Source: Chalciporus piperatus (Eukaryota; Basidiomycota; Agaricomycetes; Boletales; Boletaceae). Taken from it: a DNA stretch of 64,000 bases. The position numbers were made by a program, and so were the translations under genes. The notes under the pieces were generated by a model. It was given only the letters and a program-made list of their open reading frames with translations. It was not told the DNA's origin and ran no database searches. Location of the stretch: the NCBI GenBank assembly GCA_038093975.1, contig JBBPTG010000012.1, positions 248,001 to 312,000 on the forward strand. The letters run 5' to 3'. Positions within the stretch are counted from its first letter, which is position 1. Each line of letters begins with the position of its first letter. Of this stretch, positions 10,510-21,404 are shown in pieces.

Positions 10510-12239
10510 ATGAACTACGTCTGCCAGCAGTGCAAGGAACCCCTGCAGGTGTGCATCTTGCTCTCTACACGGACGCCGACGCACAACTCAGGGATATCAG
10601 CTTGACGCGTCACTCATAGACCTTTCACCACCTCAGTATGACATGCTCGCAGCATCTCTGCCACCGGCACCGCCTACACGTGTCAGGTATATGACAGAGG
10701 CCGAACAATTGGCACATCTTCCCTCTCCTCCCGCCTCCAAAGCTGCGTGGCAACACGCAAAGCATCCAGACAGCGCCAGAGGTTCGCCACCCCTTTCTTC
10801 TCGTTCCCAAGGGAAGCAACCTCAGCGTAACTATCCTGCTCCAAACGAGTCCTTTGTGCTTCTGCAGGATAGTGTGATACGGACCATTCCATCCCCATTG
10901 CCTTCAAATGCAGCTACCACACAGACCGCCTCTCCTTCTCGCAATGCTCTCCCAAAAGGTACACTACCACAACCAGCGTCATCACTACTTTCACAGGTTG
11001 AGCCCGATCCACCGAACCCGACACCCATATCACATCATTTGCGCTCTACCATGCGGCTCTTTAATCTGCTGACTACTCGTACCGACATTGATCATCCACT
11101 TTGTGCAGAGTGCACGCAGATCCTTCTTTCTTCCCTACAAAGGCAACTAGACGAAATCAAAAAGGAGCGTGATGGCTATGTTGCTTTTGAAAAAGAAGTG
11201 AAGAAGAAGAAGGAACGTGAAAGCCAGGACATGAGCAAAGAGGAGGCAGAGAAGAAAACTGAGAAGTTAAAGATCGAAGAACATGCTGCGATCGAGCAAC
11301 TGCGGTTAGCCGAACGAGAGCGCGAGCAACTTGACGAGGAACTGCAAGCGTTCGAACTGGAGGAAAGAGCCTTGGAGGAGGAAGAGAGCGAGTAAGTGGC
11401 TCGTCTTGGCGAATACATTCGTGATTGACAATTTGCCAGGTTTTGGCGTGCACACAACGAGCGTCAGTTAGCATCTGCCAACCAAGCGGCTCTCCTTTCT
11501 TCCTTGAGAGCTGCATATGCTGCAGATTACGCCACTTATGAGAAGCTCGAGCGAACCAATGTTTACAACGATGCCTTTTGTATCGGTCACGATGGCGTTT
11601 TTGGTACCATCAATGGTCTACGTCTGGGACGTGTTCCAGGAGTTCCGGTGCGTGTGTCAGCCTATTACCTCACAGCTAATTCAATATGGCATAGGTGGAA
11701 TGGCCTGAAATCAACGCAGCATGGGGACAAACATTATTGTTGCTGTATACCATCGCGCGGAAGCTCGACTTTACATTCGACAAGTATGCTTTCTTGTGGT
11801 TCTTCGAGAAACGTCATTGATTCGAGCTTCCAGCTACCGTTTGATCCCGATGGGTTCCTTCTCGCGCATTGAACGAACGACTGGTGATAAGGCGACATAC
11901 GAACTATATGGTTCCGGAGATCTTCATTTTGGTCGGTTGCTTCACAACCGTCGCTTCGATTTCGCCATGGTCGCTTTCCTGGAATGCCTGAAACAGCTGA
12001 TGGACTATGTCAAATCCCAGGATCCCAGCGTGGAGTTCCCGCACCAGTTCGTGAACCGCCGAGATCAGAAACGATAGATTTGACTGAATTCGGTTTACAG
12101 GGTGGTCAAGGACAAGATAGGGGAGGCATCTGTCAAGCTACAGTTCAGCCAAGAAGAGGCGTGGACCCGTGCCCTAAGGCACGTTCTTCTGGCGCTGAAG
12201 ATACTACTCAAGTGGACTACTAATGGGGGGAACGGTTAA
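10510..12239 (+). CDS. ATG6: Autophagy protein Atg6/Vps30 (Beclin 1)
   Basis: A subunit of the class III PI3-kinase (Vps34) complexes that drive autophagosome nucleation and endosomal sorting. Six exons: 10510-10548, 10592-11391, 11440-11647, 11695-11783, 11834-12046 and 12101-12239. Exon 1 encodes [13 protein letters not shown], the conserved CxxC start, which fixes the initiator. A disordered Ser/Pro segment follows, with SFVLL near residue 85 in the region of the BH3-like motif. The acidic/basic coiled coil runs about residues 165-250 ([18 protein letters not shown]...). The evolutionarily conserved BARA domain ([62 protein letters not shown]) ends in [19 protein letters not shown]. The full domain order is present and no disruption is visible. 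Confidence 0.95.
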
Positions 12240-12830
12240 TGTTGACCCGTTTGACCGCATGGACACTACTTCCAGCTTTGGTTCATTGTTAGATGCTAGG
12301 AGCGCAAGCCTGAATTAATAGGATTTAGAGCTGCGAGTTTGGTGGGATTGTTGCTCAGGCCAAGCTCAGGCTGATTTAATCTCAAACGTGACTGTGACCT
12401 ACAGATTGTCTATCTATAGGTCATGTTGCAATCATTGCGTCAGGTCAGATGTGGAGAGCCGTGGGCATCGAGCTTCCGCGGGTGAGCATAACGGGGAGCA
12501 TTCAATAGAGAAAGGGGATACGGGCTCAAGGGCTGACAAAAATGCTGTAAATGCTGCCAGGTGGGTGCGGGATTCGAAGACGCGACCCGAGGGTCTTACA
12601 AATACTTGAGATCGGACCGACGGGATGATTTATTGTTGCATGAGTAAGGTGGGTTGGTCCCGGCCAACTCCCGGCCAATCTGGTATCAAAATCGTACACA
12701 CAAAGTAATCTACACATATCCCATCTCTCTCTCTCCCCTTGGTCTTACTTTCCTATTGACCATTTTCCCGCTCGCCCGATCGTATCCCCCGAATCTTCCG
12801 AGTTGCGCAATCTATCGCTCATTTCACGCC
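12240..12830. other. Intergenic: promoter region of glutamate-cysteine ligase gene
   Basis: About 590 bp between ATG6 and the glutamate-cysteine ligase start. It contains a tandem CCCGGCCAA repeat (12659-12678) and a CT-rich stretch at about 12721-12740, the pyrimidine tract common just upstream of fungal start sites. No coding region is seen. Confidence 0.5.
12659..12678 (+). promoter_or_regulatory. Tandem CCCGGCCAA with CCAAT box
   Basis: The nonamer CCCGGCCAA occurs at 12659-12667 and again at 12670-12678, a spacing of one helical turn. The second copy runs into a CCAAT box (12675-12679). It lies about 155 bp upstream of the glutamate-cysteine ligase start codon. Binding by CCAAT-binding or other factors is inference only. 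Confidence 0.4.
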
Positions 12831-15570
12831 ATGGGTCTCTTGTTTCTCGGCACACCTCTCACTTGGGAGGAGGGAAGGAAACATGCCGATCATGTCAGAG
12901 AACACGGTATCACGCAATTCCTTCACATCTGGGACAAAGTCAAGGACAGACATGGGGATGAGCTGCTATGGGGTGACGAGGTATCATGCTGCATACTCCG
13001 GCGGGGTCTCTCTGCTCACGGAGCTTATCCAGATTGAGTACATGGTCATCGTCTTTGATGATGAGACGAAAAATGCCAAGCTCTCCCTTCGTCAGACTGA
13101 GATCCTTGCCCAGCTCAGTAAAATAGTTAGCGAGCTCGAAGACGATACCCCATACTCGTAAGTGTCTATCTTCTTCCACATCCAGCTGGCGCATAATCTC
13201 TCCAGCGTTTCGATCCCTACATTCCACCCCGAGTATGGGAGATACATGTTGGAATCAACTCCGGGCTCTCCATACACAGGTTCGATACAGGATTTGTTAT
13301 CTGTAGAGTCTAATATGCGCTACAGGCAAGTTGTCTACGCCCAGTTCGTGACCATTACTAATCGCACCTAAAACAAGACGTCTCCTCGCCCGGAGATATC
13401 TGAAACCGAACGAAATACCTATTACAGTCACCTCCTTCCCTCGTCTGGGAGCCCCTGGCGTCTTTACTGAACCCTATTTCAGTCCTGAGGACGCCAAGTC
13501 TAGCCACAGCCTATTCTTACCCGAAGAGATCACTAACCCACATGCGCGTTTCCCGTCAGTACGCTTTCGGGTCCTCTCCTTTGCCTACTTGCCTGACTGT
13601 GTGGTAGAACCCTTACCGCCAATATTAGAAGCAGAAGAGGCTCCAAAGTTGCCATCAATCTCCCTATTTTCATTGATGAGAGGACGCCGAGGCCGTTCGT
13701 CGACCCTAGTATACCGTGGCAGCGTTCCATATACCCGGAAGATCCAGGCAAGGCTTTTTTTTTACTCGAAAACGGCTCAAAATGGCTCATGCTGACTGCC
13801 TCACCGTTTAGAGGCGAAGAGTGGTGCAGCTTTAATAGATCATATTTACATGGATGCGATGGGCTTTGGCATGGGGTGTTGCTGTTTGCAAATTACATTC
13901 CAAAGTTGCAATGTCGACGAGGCGAGGCGCGTGTATGATGCCCTGATCCCAGTAGGCCCTATCATGGTAGGTGTTTTTCGGGGGCCGATGTATTTCCTCG
14001 CTCATACGTTTGAACAGCTCGCGTTGACTGCGGCTAGTCCTATCTGGCGTGGCTATCTCTCTGACGTTGACTGCCGCTGGAACGTCATCGCGGGCAGTGT
14101 GGATGACCGCACCGCGGAGGAGCGCGGACTCACGGTAAATGTTTCTTGCCACGGTAATTTCAGTGATCTTAATGTTCTTCAAGCCGCTGAAGGAGAACAA
14201 CCGTGCGATTCCCAAGTCGCGCTATGACAGCGTCGATTTGTACCTCTCCACCGAATGGAACAATAAACCTGCTTACAATGATACCGACGTGCCCTACGAT
14301 CAAGGAATATACGACCGTCTCGTCAGTCACGGTAAGTAGGACTTGTTTCGTTTCAAGCATAACTCAAACTACATCGTGGGTCAAAGGGATTGACGAATTA
14401 CTTTCGAAACACATGGCACACATATTTATTCGCGACCCCCTCGTCATCTTTTCGGAAACTATCGACCAGAATGACGAAACCAGCAATGACCACTTTGAGG
14501 TGAGTGGCTTCATCCCCCTTCGATGCAACGTTTCAATGCTGTCTCGAAGAACCTCCAATCCACGAACTGGCAAACTCTGCGTTTCAAACCTCCGCCACCT
14601 AATTCCCCTATAGGCTGGCGCGTGGAGTTCCGCAGCATGGAAGTCCAGCTGACGGACTTTGAGAACGCCGCGTTTGCCGTTTTCATCGTACTCCTTTCTA
14701 GGGCCATTCTAGCATTTAATTTGAATTTCTACATACCTATCTCCAAGGTGCGTTTCCATCGCCCTCACGATCCAGCCATGACTTTACGTGTCTTAGGTCG
14801 ACGAGAACATGGATAGAGCACAGAAGCGAGACGCCGTTCGTACGGGCAAATTTTACTTTCGCAAACATCTCTTACCCCCCGGTCATGCATCCCCATCAAT
14901 GAGTACCCCATCGTCATCTGGATCCTGTTCCCCTGTCGAGTGGCAGGATGGTATGCCGCCCAAAGAACGAAAACTGCGCAATTGTTTCCCCCGTCTCCCT
15001 GCACCCTCTGTACTTGCCGATACTCCCGTGGAAGATGAGTACGAAGAAATGACAATGGAGGAGATTTTTTGTGGCAAGGCCAGTTTTTAATATCCTCGCA
15101 GCGCGCCCAAGTTACTTAGTTATAACAGGGAGCAAAGTTCCCTGGACTACTCGCACTTGTTGACGCCTACCTTGAAACCCTCGACATGGAACCGTCCGAG
15201 AAACAACGGATCGACCGGTATATTGACCTGGTGCGATGCCGTGCAGATGGTTAGTACCCAAACTCTTGTCACCAATGCTGTGATTCTGATGTTTGCGTTA
15301 GGCTCGCTGCAAACGACGGCAGGGTGGATGCGCCAATTTGTTCGATCACACCCATCGTACAAATTTGACTCGGTGGTAAGCCAGGAGATTAACTACGACC
15401 TCATGGTTGCGGTCGACGAGATGTAAGTGTCCTCGCACGTCCAAAGGACCACGGAAGCACTAAGCCTGGTCTGTAGAGAGAGAGGCGTCTTGGGCGTGCC
15501 AAAGCTTCTGCCCAAAGACTACATCCGGACTCACGTTAATGGCTTGAATGAATCCAGGTTCGAGCCATGA
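12831..15570 (+). CDS. Glutamate-cysteine ligase catalytic subunit
   Basis: The first and rate-limiting enzyme of glutathione synthesis: ATP-dependent ligation of L-glutamate and L-cysteine in the cytosol. The start [14 protein letters not shown] is the highly conserved eukaryotic N-terminus. After the first intron comes the glutamate/ATP-binding block (LLWGDE / [11 protein letters not shown]). Further blocks are [14 protein letters not shown], the large catalytic region with [72 protein letters not shown] and the C-terminal [14 protein letters not shown] and [15 protein letters not shown]. The last exon ends [11 protein letters not shown]. The length and motif order match the GCLC/Gsh1 family. 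More than ten short introns interrupt it; intermediate junctions were checked only by frame and conservation. Confidence 0.93.
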
Positions 15571-15897
15571 AGCAAGGTAGATACGAACGGGTATTTCTCT
15601 CTTTGGGGCTCAGTATCATTATCGATGGATCTGGAGATTGTGTATGATGCGTTACGTATGCTTGGGTGGAAACTACCTCGATGGTTCGAGACAGAAGATG
15701 ATAGATTCACTGAAATAGAAGGATTTCGAATATGTTGAAAGATACAACACAAAGGACGGAAGATGGAGAAACAAAACGTCAACGTTTGAATGAGTCGACA
15801 TTGAGTGGTCACGTGATGTACTTATTGACCGGCTTCATCCGAGTCCTTATTCAAGTCGACCACACTTGAGTGTTTAACCAAACACCAGAAATTCGAC
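15571..15897. other. Intergenic between glutamate-cysteine ligase and ATP synthase delta genes
   Basis: About 330 bp with no coding potential that I can support. It should contain the 3' UTR of the upstream gene and the promoter of the ATP synthase delta gene. Confidence 0.5.
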
Positions 15898-16542
15898 ATG
15901 TCTGCGCTGCGTTTGCTTTCGGCTGCTTCTAGACGTGCACCATCTGCACTCGCTCTCCAAAGACGAGGCTACGCTGAGGTTGCGGACAAAATCAAGCTCT
16001 CCCTTGTCCTTCCTCACCAGGTGCGTTCCCCAGTGTTTTACCAATGCATTTCTGACAACATTCTCTAGGCAATCTTCACTTCTGCAGATGTCGTCCAAGT
16101 AAACATTGCAGCTGCTTCCGGAGACATGGGCATCCTTGCAAACCACGTACCTTCCATTGAACCCCTCCGTCCTGGTGTCGTAGAGGTGATCGAGTCTGGG
16201 AACACTTCAAAAAAGTGGTTTGGTGCGTTGTGTGATCATTCAAAATTTATGACGTTCCTCAATTTTGTTAAGTTTCTGGTGGTTTCGCCAACGTTCACCC
16301 TGGCAACAAGCTTACTATCAACGTCGTTGAGGCTGCTCCGCTCGAGTCTTTCTCCGTTGAGGTCTGTCACTCTCATTGCATGCAATTCGCAATACTTAAT
16401 CTTTCGCGTCAAGGCCGTCCGCGCCAACCTCCAAGAAGCACTCAGGGTCGCTGCTGGTAATGGGTCGGAAGAGGACAAGGTGGAAGCTCGGATAGAGGCA
16501 GACGTTTATGAGGCTCTCCAGCACGCTTTAGGCTCGAAATAA
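15898..16542 (+). CDS. ATP16: Mitochondrial F1 ATP synthase subunit delta
   Basis: The central-stalk subunit of F1Fo ATP synthase (bacterial epsilon homologue), which couples rotor movement to the F1 head. The start MSALRLLSAASRRAPSALAL is a typical cleavable matrix-targeting sequence: basic, Ser/Ala rich and amphipathic. After the first intron the beta-sandwich domain reads KIKLSLVLPHQ / AIFTSADVVQVNIAAASGDMGILANHVPSIEPLRPGVV. It is followed by SGGFANVHPGNKLTINVVEAAPLE and the C-terminal helical pair (AVRANLQEALRVAA, EDKVEARIEADVYEALQHAL). Three or four introns of about 50 bp split the coding sequence. The length, about 160 residues, is normal for the family. Confidence 0.93.
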
Positions 16543-16842
16543 ATGTAATTTCATTCGTTGTCACGACCTAGAGTTTGCTTTTGGACTTGTGAACACGATA
16601 ACCTACTTGCAGGATCTCTAAAGTCATTCAAGTTGAGGCCTGACGCGGAGGTCCCGAACCAGGCAGGCAATTTCCGCCACCAAGAGGTCGATCGGGGATT
16701 TGTGTCACAGTGTCTCGAACGAACCCTCGGGATTCGTCGCTTCCTTTTTCCTTCCTTCAAGAAGCTGGCGGCGTATAAATTCACAGCTCGTCGTACGCTG
16801 GACTCGTAGTTATCGAGTCCAGCTCTAAGTACTGGGTTGGCC
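16543..16842. other. Intergenic: 5' flank of AlkB-like gene
   Basis: 300 bp between the ATP synthase delta stop and the next start. Frames on the minus strand here are antisense shadows. No motif is identified. Confidence 0.45.
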
Positions 16843-19800
16843 ATGTCCATGAAGCTGCTCGACCGCGTCGACGATCCGTCGCTCCTCCAATATGAACCCC
16901 TCTGCTCTTTCGTTGCTGCTGCCGAACAGACGAATTCTCGCTCCGAAACCAAGAAGGCGGTTTTTGCCTTTGTGAGGGCGATGCAAGGGAATACCGAAGT
17001 ACGTACTTGCGACGCGTCGCTACTGTTGACATGTTCGATGACCAGCGACCTCGCTAGGCAGCGTTGATGACCCAAAGTTGGGGGCACAAACTGTTCGAGG
17101 ACGGTCTACCCAATGGACACACTGTCCAGGTCACCGATGGAGGTGAAAGGTTTTACGAGGCCTTCTTTGAGTATCAACGTAGGATCCACCGACGCTTACA
17201 TGGGAAGACCCAGGAGGTCGATGAATATCAAGCTCGTCTTGTCAGAAATGGCATAGTCGCTCTGGGGCTCGAGTATCAGCGTTTCCCTGCCCCCCCGCAA
17301 CGTGCCCAAAGGAAACGCAAAAAGGGTCGAAATCGTCAGAGTTCGGGTCAACCGAAGCATTCGAAAGCAGCCAAGTCTCGCGAAGCCGCGTCCGTGGAAG
17401 AATCTCCCGGTACAGGTCTATCGTCTGAACTCTGTTTTGATGAGTCGCGTACTGATTACATCCCATGTACATCAATAGGTGACATCTTGATGGAAGAAGA
17501 TGATATTCAGCCTACAGTGGACAACCCAGAGAGCCCTGTCATTTACCGCAAGACTGATGAACCTCCAGCAACCTTACCAACGGATGCAAAGCAAAGCAAA
17601 CGTTCCAGAATGGGCAAGAAACGCAAAGCCAGCTCTCAGAAACCTGCTGTCATATCACCTTCTGATGCATCTGAGGACGATGCACCATCGTCCAGCGCAC
17701 CGTCGGCCCCTCCAGAACCTGTTTCAAACGCTGTATCCCACCCACAGAAGCAGATTGCACCCAAGTCTCGGAGATTACATGACCTGCTCGAGGCCGAGAA
17801 TCGGGTGGGGGTGAAAAACTCCTCTCGCCCACCTAGAAAGGACAAACGACACCGTGATAGCGGCAGTTGCGAGCTTACTTCCCTACCGAAACATTCCCGG
17901 CCCGGTAACTTCGTTACACTCCGCAATCTTGAGGGTGGGCGTGGCGCTCCACTTGCCCAACTTGCGCCCGCCCGTCGTAAGCACCACATCAACAAAGTCA
18001 CCAACGTTCCCACTCGCGTAACGCGAGCGCATCCCGCGGGTGTGCGTAATGCGAAGTTGGCCACTGATACCCTTCCATTTCGTGCAGCCAAGCGGATTCG
18101 TCGAGAGTCAATGCCTATTCGAGGAGGACCCGAGGTTATACCCAACGTCCAGAGGAACGATCTTCATGGACTTCCCATTCAACCGTGCAGGACCACCCGT
18201 CCTCCGTCTGCCCTGGAAAACACGCATAAGATACGAAAACTACGGAGGAAGCGTACTCGACTTGAATTCGAAGCCGATTTCGTGGCCTCCGATGTTAACG
18301 TTTCGAATGACGCTTGGCAAGAACCCCTTGGCGCGGACGCGAGAGAGACACGACCTCTCCCACAGAAATTACGCACCCAGTGTTCACCGCGAGCTGTGAA
18401 CACGGATCTTGGCACCCCTGAGATACCCAGTTGGACCCAGTCTCTAGAGAGCGTGGAGCGACTTTTACGAGACTCGGCGACCAACGCCGTCGCAGTATTG
18501 CAGGCGACAAAAGCCGGTCCCGACGAACCGGATTGGACTCAAGCTAATGAACCAGACGCCGATCGTGATGGCCTCGATGCTCCCGATCAAGGCGAGGAAA
18601 ACGACGTGCCGGCCATTGCACCAGACCCTTCACCCTCGGGTGTAAGCTCCAAGCCTTCTTTACTAGCCCTGCCAAGGATCTGGGCTCAGGTGTGTTGTGA
18701 TCTGTCAGTTATTCCAGTAACTGACCTTTACCAAGTCACGTCAAGAAGTTTGTGAATCCTTCGAGTATTTCCGCAGTTACCACAGTGGGGTATACTCAAA
18801 GAACGACATCGTCAGCGGTTATCTTCTGGGAGCATTCTCGGCGAGGTATGCACTTTTTGACGTCCTTGATTTTGATTTCTGAAATCGTTGTAGCCGGGAC
18901 TTGTTCCACCACGGAGGGAAATTGATTATCTCGCACGGGTTTGTTTGTCTCATACAACATACTACAGCGTCACTTACTGTTAGGACAGGGGTGGCAAATC
19001 TGAATCAATATATGATGCTCGCATGGGACCTAGAAAGTACTTAACGGATCAGGATCAGGAGGCGACGGACAGATCAGTCCGCGCACTTTTGAAGACCCAC
19101 AGGGAGCAGAGAACTCTCACCCTTCTTGCCGATGATAAATATGCACTCTTCCCTTACGATCTCGCCGGGTCCAACTATACCTACGTCGTTCTTGGCTTAT
19201 ATTGGATATCTCATGCATGGGGTAAGTTTTTTTGACGAATCATCCAGTAATTTTATTTAATCAACGAACGGTTAGCGGAGTGCCAACTCACCCGTGATGG
19301 ATCGAGGCGTGTAGTCCGCTGGAAATTTGCCTTCCAGTGGTGTGAGGGTCAAGGCGATCCATGGTGGATTTCCCAGCATGGGATTAAGGAGGTAGTCAAT
19401 GACCCGCCCACTCATCCTCCCTCCACAAGGGACTCGTCACAACCTCCAGGAAACCTGAGCCGGAGGTGCGAACAATGTCAAGAAGAGAGTCTGACTGTTT
19501 ATCGCCAAGGCTGGATGTGCTTGGCACCTCGCTGTAGCGAGTTCTGGAGCATCAATGGCAAAGACCCACAAGAACTGGATTACGCCGAAGAGTTTCTGAG
19601 TTTGATACCCAAGGACTTTGCAAACTTACCCGATATAAGGCCGACCAAGGCGATTGAAATGTCAAGTGGGGTTACCACCACGTATGCTTGCAGCAAAGGT
19701 TGGCACTGCGCGAACTGTGGTCGCCTCTCTTGCAGGTGGGCTCATACATATCGAATTCCGTTGGCCTGTCTGACGGAAACCACAGGTATAAATGGGAGCA

Positions 19801-21136
19801 TTGGGAATGCTCCAATTGTCAAGTGAGTGTAGTCTTGTCTCTTTTTGGACTGCCCACAGAATGATTGCGCATCAGGTTCAACGCGTGGTCAAGGGAAGGT
19901 TGCGATCTCCCAAAGAGTTCTGGCACCAGCGTCCCTCGCGCGAGTTTTTGCACTCGCAGATCGGCAAGGACTCTGGTGGGCTTACTATTCCTTGGTCACC
20001 CATTTTGCTTATCCCAGTGTTTTTCAGGGATCATCGCCTGTCGCCTTGAGCCAGTGGACCTAGGGGCACCCATGGGGTTTACTTATCGCCTCAGTTTCAT
20101 ACTACCTCACGGTCGGCGAGTATCAGTTTATCGACGCGCGGTTGTCGGACGCCAAAAAATGCTGATAGCTGGTCTTTTAGAGGTAAAATCCATCTCATCC
20201 TCGGTACACCGCTGGCAAACAGGGACGCAGATGACATCTTCCAAATGTACCAAGAGCAGGCCTCTACCGGAGAGCTGAAGCTTCGCCGTTACCCCCTGCG
20301 AAATGTAAAGTCCATTTACCCATTCGGTACCCTGTTTATTAACGTCGACTCTAGCATAGAGGTATCTCGGCTTTGCTAGTTATCCTGACCCATATTCACG
20401 GACTTTGCACTAGCGCGGGGTGCATTACTCACCAATTACTTCTCTCAGAATTGTAAGCCTTCATCCCTGTAAACGCACGAGCAACGATTGACCCCTATGT
20501 CAGCTGGTGAGCCGTATCAGGTATGTCCTCTCGAAACGGTACATGTTTGGTTTGTTCATCGTGCTGTAGTATGTTGGAGGGACAGGAAATACGGTCCCTT
20601 TCCATGAAGCGCCTGAGTGCGTGCGGCGTGCGTTGGCATTAATCAAAGAAAGGGCTGGCCTTTCTCTGCGCTCTGACATCCCTTTCAATGAGGTGCTGAG
20701 TGCGGCATATATGGAGCGACAGAAAATGTCTGTGAGTGTCACTCGCCTACAAGTTCGAACCGCTCCCTGAATAATCCACAGTTCCACAGTGACAGTGAAA
20801 AGGGACTCGGACCGACTATCGCCTCCCTTTCCTTAGGATCGACGGCCCTGATACATTTCCGCCAGCGCGCGAACGTAGAGAATCAGGAACGCCCACGTTC
20901 TTACGCGTTGACGTTGGTTCTCCGTCATGTGAGTCTTGACCATCTGCGCGTTCTCACCGAGTAATGGGTTGTGCAGGGAGATGTTTTGATCATGGAAGGT
21001 GATGAGATACAGAAGTGTTATGAGTGAGCACTCTACCTGGATAGGTCATTCTCTTTGCTGACCTACGAACAGGCATACAGTCATTCCTATGAATTTCCGT
21101 ATCGCTGCAACTGCACGTTGCATTGGATCTACTTGA
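16843..21136 (+). CDS. Large AlkB-like 2OG-Fe(II) dioxygenase
   Basis: A long multi-exon gene ending in an AlkB-type double-stranded beta-helix dioxygenase, the fold that oxidatively removes alkyl groups from nucleic acids. Exon 1 (MSMKLLDRVDDPSLLQYEPL) and the large second exon give a roughly 550-residue basic, disordered region. Then come two Cys clusters, CEQCQEESLTVYRQGWMC and GWHCANCGRLSC...WECSNC, which look zinc binding. The catalytic part reads YFSQN, GEPYQ / YVGGTGNTVPF, EVLSAAYMERQKMS, FHSDSEKGLGPTIASLSLG (HxD iron ligands), ALTLVLRHGDVLIMEG, KCYE / HTVIPMNFRIAATAR (distal His and 2OG-binding Arg). The stop follows RCIGST at 21136. The key residues are present, so activity is plausible. 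Substrate (DNA, RNA or protein) is not knowable here. Junctions between 19.7 and 20.4 kb are the least certain. Confidence 0.85.
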
Positions 21137-21404
21137 TGGATATTGAGAAATTTATTGGCGTTATAATTTTGCTTTTAGATTCCCGGCAGAGGAGTAATGG
21201 AAGAACCGGAGAGTTCCAGACTCTGGGTCATCTTCATAGTACAATTTATTGGCTCTTCTTGTCCATGTTCTTGAACAATTCCATCCGTATTACACAGCCA
21301 CTCACTCCTGCTCGGCGTGTGGCTCTCGCGTGCCCCAGCTGGACAAAACCAACCCGAGTGCCTCTAACGAATCCAGCCATCTCTTCCATCAAGTCTCGTT
21401 GAGC

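Noticed and set aside
12560..12630. Possible minus-strand tRNA (TTCGAATCC, B-box-like)
   Set aside because: No A-box at proper distance and neither acceptor nor T-stem pairs fully.
16551..17087. 178-codon minus-strand frame
   Set aside because: Antisense to the start of the AlkB-like gene; no features of its own.
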